Source: UMGS1519 sp963621885
GTDB lineage: Bacteria; Actinomycetota; Coriobacteriia; Coriobacteriales; Eggerthellaceae
Assembly (NCBI GenBank): GCA_963621885.1
Contig: CAVFFT010000018.1
Coordinates: forward strand, 1 to 18,840
Reading direction: 5' to 3'
DNA: 18,840 bases
The number at the start of each line of letters is the position of its first letter. The stretch's first letter is position 1. Position numbers and translations under genes: made by a program. Below, in pieces: positions 14,447 to 18,840 of the stretch. The notes beneath the pieces are model-generated. The model saw nothing but the letters and a program-made list of their open reading frames with translations. It did no database searches and was not told the origin of the DNA.

Positions 14447-16720
14447 CTAGTCTTCCTTCGTGGGTTCTGCCGTGGGCGCGGGTTCGGCGGCCTCTTCGGC
14501 AGCCGCATCCTGCGCGGCCTGAGCCTGCAGTGCGGCGAGCAGCTTGGCGCGCTCTTTGGCATTCATCTCTTCCACGTTCACGCCGCTTGCTTCCACAACC
14601 GAGGCGTTTACGGCATCGGCGGGCAACGCCTTGCGGCGGCCAAAGATGCACATCGCCATGCCAAGCACCAGCAGGCCAAAGCCCGTCCACAAGATGCCGA
14701 TGAGCGGGTTGATGCGTACGTCAAGATGGATGCCATCGCCATCGGCGTTAACGCCCTGGTAGACCACGAAGAGGTCTTCTTGCGGCAGGCTGATCACGCC
14801 GGCCCCCATCTGCTGTTGCTGCGTCGTGCCAATCAGCGTGATGGTGGGCGAGACCTGGCCCATATCGTTGCCGTCTTTGTAAACCTCAAGGTTGAGCGTG
14901 TAGATGATATTGGTATGGGTGCTGTTCATGGCGCCTTCAGCACTCTTGTATTCCAGTTCGTAGTCGCCAATGACAAAGCGCTCGGTCGAGGCGTCGGTTT
15001 CCTGGTCGTAGGGCATGTAGCCAGAGACCTCGGTCACATACATGGAGCTGCCAACCAAGCCAATAAGGATGAGGCCCATGGCGAGATGGCTCACGCAGCT
15101 TCCCAGACGACTGAACATGCCCCGTGCGTAATGCGTGCGCTTCGCGTAGGTTTTCGCCACGCGCACCAGCTGGCAGCCGCTGTTGAAGATGAGCAGACTG
15201 GCCACGAAGAAGCAGAACAGCGCGAGTCCGTTGTAGTAGGCCGAAGGACCTTGCTCGAGAATCGCCTCGGCATTCGAGTCGCCTGCCGCCACCATCGCAT
15301 CGTACGACGGCACCAGCACCATGGCCCAGTACGCGGCGAGCGCCACAAACAGGACGAGCGCGCAGATGCCGGGAATGAGCGCCTTCTTGAAGAAGCGTGC
15401 GGGGTTGGTCTTGCACCAGCCCAAGAGCGGACACACGGCCATGACCAGCAGATACGCTGCGCTAATGGGGCGAGCAATCGCATTGTAGGTGGCTGTCGCC
15501 ACGCTGCTGCCGCCATATGGCAGCCATTCGGGAAGAGCCTGCGCGACGGTGAGATAGCACAGCACGAAGGCCAGCAGGATCAGGATGACGTTGTTGATGA
15601 AGAAGAAGCCGTCTTTGCTGAGCATGCTTTCGCCTTGCGGAGCGTTCTCGTCTGCCACAAAGCTCTTGCGGCGGACGATGCACGCGACGGCGCCCATGAG
15701 CACGCTGACGATAATGAGCGTGCCAAAGAGCACGAGGCTCACATCGTCGCCGGCGAAGGCGTGAACGGATTCCACCAAGCCGCTGCGCGTGATGAATGTG
15801 CCCACGATGCAGAAGCAGAACGACAGACACGCGCACATGACGGCCCAGCGCTTGAACATGCCCCGGTTCTTGTACACGGTGAAGCTGTGGATAAGCGCCG
15901 CGGCAACGAGCCATGGCAGAAGCGAGGCGTTTTCAACCGGGTCCCAGCCCCAGTATCCGCCCCAGCCCAGCACCACGTAGGCCCACACGGCACCAAGGCC
16001 AATGCCCACGGTGAGGAACATCCACGCGGCAACGGCAAAGCGTTCGCAGCGCAGCACCCATTCCTTGCTCGGGTCGTTCACGATGCATGCGCTAATGGCA
16101 TACGCGAACGGTACGGTAAGGCCGGCATAGCCCAAGAAGAGCATCGGCGGATGGATTGCCATGGCCCAATGCTGGAGCAGCGTGTTCATGCCAAGCATGC
16201 TGGCTGCGGTGGTGAGCGTGCCGTCTTCGTCGAAGTATTGGGAATCCGTCACGGCAAAGGGCATGTTGCTTTCGCTGAACAGCAGGACGCCGATGAACGC
16301 GATGAGCACCAGCTGCATGATCAGCACCGCCATGTTGTCCAATGGTTGCGTCTTTCCCATGCGGCGAAGGGCGACAAGCGATGCGAAGAGGCTGATGAGC
16401 CATGCCCAGAACATGAGCGAACCGGCGCGTCCGGCCCACAGGCCGCTGATGCGATAGAGCGTGCCGAGAAAGCCGGTTTCAAGCACGTGGTTTTCCAGAA
16501 CGTACTGGATGCTGCAATCGCCTACCAAGAAGCAGTAGACCATGACCGCGCATGCCACGGTAAGGCATACGAAAGAGATGACGGCGGCGAGGCGTCCGGC
16601 CCAGCTGAGCGTGGAGCCGGCGTCGCGCCCTTTGAGCGCGTGGCCTGCGATTAACGTCACGATGCTTATTGCCGCGGCGGAAAAAGCCACGAGCAGGGCG
16701 ATAAGTCCAACAGTGCTCAT
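14447..16720 (-). CDS. ccmF: Cytochrome c heme lyase subunit CcmF
   Basis: This 757-residue polytopic membrane protein has the WWD heme-handling motif GWGGYWGWDPVENASLLPWL near residues 250-270 and many hydrophobic spans. CcmF is the core of the system I lyase that transfers heme from CcmE to apocytochrome CXXCH motifs. It is longer than the typical 630-660 residues. Part of the excess is a C-terminal cytoplasmic-looking tail (about 710-757) rich in Ala, Glu and Pro after the last membrane segment. AAGGAG at 16732-16737 lies 11 nt before ATG. It is the second ccm gene of the cluster, after ccmE. It is the only CcmF/NrfE-type lyase in the window, although NrfA here needs both CXXCH and CXXCK heme attachment. 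Confidence 0.95.
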   Translation of the reverse strand: MSTVGLIALLVAFSAAAISIVTLIAGHALKGRDAGSTLSWAGRLAAVISFVCLTVACAVMVYCFLVGDCSIQYVLENHVLETGFLGTLYRISGLWAGRAGSLMFWAWLISLFASLVALRRMGKTQPLDNMAVLIMQLVLIAFIGVLLFSESNMPFAVTDSQYFDEDGTLTTAASMLGMNTLLQHWAMAIHPPMLFLGYAGLTVPFAYAISACIVNDPSKEWVLRCERFAVAAWMFLTVGIGLGAVWAYVVLGWGGYWGWDPVENASLLPWLVAAALIHSFTVYKNRGMFKRWAVMCACLSFCFCIVGTFITRSGLVESVHAFAGDDVSLVLFGTLIIVSVLMGAVACIVRRKSFVADENAPQGESMLSKDGFFFINNVILILLAFVLCYLTVAQALPEWLPYGGSSVATATYNAIARPISAAYLLVMAVCPLLGWCKTNPARFFKKALIPGICALVLFVALAAYWAMVLVPSYDAMVAAGDSNAEAILEQGPSAYYNGLALFCFFVASLLIFNSGCQLVRVAKTYAKRTHYARGMFSRLGSCVSHLAMGLILIGLVGSSMYVTEVSGYMPYDQETDASTERFVIGDYELEYKSAEGAMNSTHTNIIYTLNLEVYKDGNDMGQVSPTITLIGTTQQQQMGAGVISLPQEDLFVVYQGVNADGDGIHLDVRINPLIGILWTGFGLLVLGMAMCIFGRRKALPADAVNASVVEASGVNVEEMNAKERAKLLAALQAQAAQDAAAEEAAEPAPTAEPTKED

Positions 16721-16779
16721 ATAGCCAAACGCTCCTTATTCCTCTGCGACCCGTCTGTGCGGGCGAAACTCAATATGAA

Positions 16780-16807
16780 GCCTGCTGAACGAAGGCGCTC
16801 AGCAGGC
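16780..16807 (-). other. Hairpin in the ccmE-ccmF gap
   Basis: GCCTGCTGA (16780-16788) pairs with TCAGCAGGC (16799-16807) over 9 bp with a 10-nt loop. No T run follows on either strand. The hairpin is flanked by GAAACTCA at 16765-16772 and 16810-16817. It may be an mRNA processing or stability element within the operon rather than a terminator. Confidence 0.6.
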
Positions 16808-16836
16808 GTGAAACTCATGTCGCTATTCGCGAGTCG

Positions 16837-17526
16837 CTACTCGCTCAGTGCGACCTCGGTGGCCTTGAAGCCGCCTTCCTCATCGGTAAGGCTGCCGGTG
16901 ACAACCACCTTCGCGCCGTCGGTCACGTCGTCGGAAAGCGCGCCGGCATACACAATGGAAAGTGCCGGTTGATCGGCGCTTATGGTGTCGCTTTGCTCGT
17001 CGGTGAGCATGAAGCGAACGTCCGCGGTGGCATCGCCAATGCTGCTCACGTAGCCCGTGACCTTCACCGTCTTGCCTCCCATATTGCTGAAGTCGTAGCC
17101 GAGAAGGTCGGTTACCGTGAGGGCTTCAGACGCATTCTCGTACTTCGAGGGGCATTTGGTGACCAGCTCGGTGCAGGAAAGCGTTCCGTCTTCGCCCATA
17201 CGCCCGGTGCAAATGGCGGTGACGCCATTGCCAAAGGTGGAGCTGGCGCCCTTGTCGTAGGTTACGTGCAGCGTGGTCTGCTGGGCGGCGTCATCTTCCG
17301 CCGCGATGTCGAAGCTTAAGGTGCCGTTGCTGTCGATGCTGAATGAGTTGTCAACGACAACGCCTGTGACCTGGACCTTTGTATCTTCGTAAGCGCCGGA
17401 TGCGACTTCTGTCACCGTGGCGACCTTGGCAGAGCTGTTCCCGCCCAAAAACGCCAGCAGCAAAATGACAACGATGACGATTACACCGCCGACTATTGCC
17501 ATGCGCCTCTTCATCTGAGTATTCAT
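16837..17526 (-). CDS. ccmE: CcmE-like heme chaperone, Cys (CXXXY) type, extended
   Basis: This 229-residue protein has one N-terminal membrane anchor (about residues 9-28) preceded by KRR, then an OB-fold-like extracytoplasmic domain. C125-P-S-K-Y129 in KCPSKYE matches the CXXXY heme-attachment motif found in some archaeal and deltaproteobacterial CcmEs in place of HXXXY. CcmE holds heme covalently between CcmC and CcmF. The family is usually 130-160 residues. Here about 80 further residues (from GGKTVKVTGYVSSIG) look like a second OB-like half ending GGFKATEVALSE. Extra cysteines C106 and C118 are present. ATG at 17526 has only a G-rich stretch upstream; an alternative ATG at 17514 is possible. 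It is the first ccm gene in transcription order. Confidence 0.87.
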   Translation of the reverse strand: MNTQMKRRMAIVGGVIVIVVILLLAFLGGNSSAKVATVTEVASGAYEDTKVQVTGVVVDNSFSIDSNGTLSFDIAAEDDAAQQTTLHVTYDKGASSTFGNGVTAICTGRMGEDGTLSCTELVTKCPSKYENASEALTVTDLLGYDFSNMGGKTVKVTGYVSSIGDATADVRFMLTDEQSDTISADQPALSIVYAGALSDDVTDGAKVVVTGSLTDEEGGFKATEVALSE

Positions 17527-17550
17527 GCAAGCCCCCCAGCGCCGGAGCGA

Positions 17551-17565
17551 TTAATCGATAATTAA
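17551..17565 (-). promoter_or_regulatory. TTAAT-N5-ATTAA inverted repeat upstream of ccmE
   Basis: A perfect 5-nt inverted repeat with a 5-nt spacer sits 25 nt upstream of the ccmE start, in an A+T-rich island of an otherwise G+C-rich gap. A - strand TACACT (17571-17576) lies just ahead and could be the -10 box. It may be an operator for the ccm cluster. The arms differ from a CRP/FNR half site, so no regulator is named. Confidence 0.35.
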
Positions 17566-17781
17566 GCAAAAGTGTAGCGTACCCCGGGAACGCAGGGCCG
17601 AAGGAGCGACAAGGCGAGGGAAAAACCAGTACCCCTTTGTGGCTGCGCAGAAGCCGTTTTTGCACGAGTTGCTGCGGCGGAGCCTGTGGCTGGCTGATTG
17701 CGCGAAAGTGGCGGTTGCGGGGAAACGCGGGTTGCAGGCAAGCGTTGCGCGGGAACACTTCCGCGCGAAGCCGCCGCCGTG

Positions 17782-18573
17782 CTAGACGATGTCGGCGAGT
17801 TCGCAGATCAGACGGATGGCGAAGGCGGCAAGCACGACCAGGATGATGGGTCGCACGATGGCGGTTCCCTTGCTGGTGAACATCCGGGCGCCCAGGTAGT
17901 TGCCGCACATGTTTGCGAGGCCGCCAACAATTCCCAGCGCCACAAGCGTCGTTCCATTCATAAGGAATACGACGAGCGCGGCGACGTTCGTGGCGAGATT
18001 GATGGCCTTCGTGACGCCCGCGGCTTTGAACACGTCGATGCGCGCGACGCCGGTGAGCAGCAGCAGAAGGAAGGTGCCGGTGCCGGGGCCGTAGAAGCCG
18101 TCGTAGACGCCCATGCAGAAGGCGATTACCAGGCAGATGACGATGGTCAGCTTGCGGCTGAGCGGCTCCTTATCGCTTTTCAGATCCTTCTTCGCCAAGA
18201 CATAGAAGCCCACGAATGGCAGGGCTATCAGCATGAATATGAAGAGTGTGGTTTCGCTAGCGGCAAGCGCGAGATTGGCGCCGGTCGATGAGCCGATCAG
18301 CGCGGCGATGACGCTGACGCCCGCCGTCTTCCAGGGGATATAGCCATTGAGTGCGTACTTCGCGGTCGCGATGCAGGTTCCCATCGTGGATGAGAGCTTA
18401 TTCGTGCCGATGGCCACGTGCGCGGGCAGGCCGCAAAAGAGATAGGCGGGAAGGGAAATGAGGCCGCCGCCTCCGCCGATGGCGTCGACGAAGCCCGCCA
18501 GAAACAGCATGGGAAGCAGAATCGCGAGCGACCAGACCGGAAGCCCGCAGCATATGAAATCGATCAGGTCCAT
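17782..18573 (-). CDS. TauE/SafE (TSUP) family anion permease
   Basis: This 263-residue membrane protein has about eight hydrophobic segments and the family hallmark FVDAIGGGGGLISLP near residues 28-42, with a second related region in the C-terminal half (GVYDGFYGPGTGTF). TSUP proteins move sulfite, sulfonates, sulfur-containing or other organic anions, often outward; the substrate is not predictable here. ATG at 18573 is the first start after an in-frame stop on the - strand, but no ribosome binding site is evident, so translation may be weak or leaderless. It precedes ccmE by 255 nt without an obvious terminator and could be either first in the ccm transcript or separate. Confidence 0.9.
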   Translation of the reverse strand: MDLIDFICCGLPVWSLAILLPMLFLAGFVDAIGGGGGLISLPAYLFCGLPAHVAIGTNKLSSTMGTCIATAKYALNGYIPWKTAGVSVIAALIGSSTGANLALAASETTLFIFMLIALPFVGFYVLAKKDLKSDKEPLSRKLTIVICLVIAFCMGVYDGFYGPGTGTFLLLLLTGVARIDVFKAAGVTKAINLATNVAALVVFLMNGTTLVALGIVGGLANMCGNYLGARMFTSKGTAIVRPIILVVLAAFAIRLICELADIV

Positions 18574-18769
18574 GGCAAGTCAGGGTACCGCGTTCCGAAT
18601 CGGTATTCCCGGAAGGGTGGGAGCGCTTTGCCCGAGCGGGTCATTTCACCCGTCAGCGTTCGCTGTTGCCGGCTGGTGCGTGCAGACTGCCGCTGGCTGT
18701 GGTGCATGCGGCTGATTGTGGCGTGCGGTCTGTCGCTTATCGCGCTCCTGGCGTTTCGCGAGCAACGCC

Positions 18770-18840
18770 CTATGCGGCGTCACCTTTGCCGGCGGTTTGG
18801 GGAGTCGTGTCGCGGGCCTCAATCGCAAGCGCTGCGAGCA
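18770..18840 (-). CDS. Possible C-terminal tail of an upstream gene (partial)
   Basis: A - strand frame enters from the right edge and reads LAALAIEARDTTPQTAGKGDAA before a TAG at 18770-18772. The Ala/Thr/Gly-rich ending resembles a normal protein C-terminus. With only about 23 codons, neither its reality nor its function can be established. The gap 18574-18769 holds no other supported gene. Confidence 0.35.
   Translation of the reverse strand, partial: LAALAIEARDTTPQTAGKGDAA

Noticed and set aside
14443..14562. N-terminal extension of CcmA into the ccmF 3' end
   Set aside because: It is Pro/Arg-rich and unlike any ABC ATPase N-terminus. The ATG at 14442 fits both the family and the ribosome binding site.
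14138..16654. 838-codon open frame on the + strand opposite ccmA and ccmF
   Set aside because: The translation is His/Ala/Glu-rich low complexity. The opposite strand encodes CcmF with its WWD motif and membrane segments, so this is a codon-bias shadow.
17551..17565. FNR/CRP-type box upstream of ccmE
   Set aside because: TTAAT-N5-ATTAA differs from TTGAT-N4-ATCAA in both arm sequence and spacing, so only a generic inverted repeat is claimed.
18646..18828. 60-codon - strand open frame near the right edge
   Set aside because: It is Arg/Pro/Ala-rich, has no ribosome binding site, and competes with a more protein-like frame ending at 18770.

Overview
The window reads as part of a chromosome from a Gram-positive anaerobe of the Coriobacteriia, most likely Eggerthellaceae (for example the Slackia/Eggerthella/Denitrobacterium group). 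This placement is inference from the moderately high G+C, the lipoprotein-type NrfA, the pentaheme NapC-like partner, a CXXXY-type CcmE and several small coriobacterial-looking genes. No rRNA, tRNA, CRISPR array or transposase was seen, so the taxon cannot be fixed from the window itself.

Left part (1-3625, mostly + strand). An iterated, apparently non-coding stretch leads to an intrinsic-terminator hairpin (402-429), directly followed by a DHA2-type MFS efflux permease fused to a C-terminal CBS pair (466-2400). Its 3' end, including the stop codon, is duplicated in tandem just downstream. After a terminator (2496-2532) comes a small unrecognised basic protein on the - strand (2606-2881). Opposite it is a C_GCAxxG_C_C redox-type protein (3203-3625).

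Middle part (3626-7412). A 1015-residue protein combines a phospholipase-D/HKD-like nuclease domain, an SF2 DEAH helicase and a DUF3427-type C-terminus. It is encoded convergently with a MutT-like Nudix hydrolase. This pair is the accessory-looking part of the window and a candidate nucleic-acid repair or defence module.

Right part (7643-18573, all - strand). This is a respiratory module in transcription order: TauE/SafE permease, ccmE, ccmF, ccmA, ccmB, ccmC, ccmD, a GAF-containing soluble histidine kinase, a NarL/LuxR-type response regulator, then nrfA, nrfH and a strong terminator. The genes fit together as system I cytochrome c maturation (heme export/handling and ligation) serving a membrane-anchored nitrite-to-ammonia reductase. 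The intervening two-component system probably senses a respiratory substrate or redox cue. Notable points are non-canonical heme motifs (CX3CH, CX4CH, CXXCK), a Cys-type CcmE with a second OB-like half, no ccmG/H/I in the window, and an arginine where NrfA usually holds a calcium-site glutamine.

A recurring feature is pairs of short near-tandem repeats (15-24 nt, period 19-34 nt) in nearly every intergenic gap. The extreme right edge may contain the C-terminal tail of a further - strand gene.
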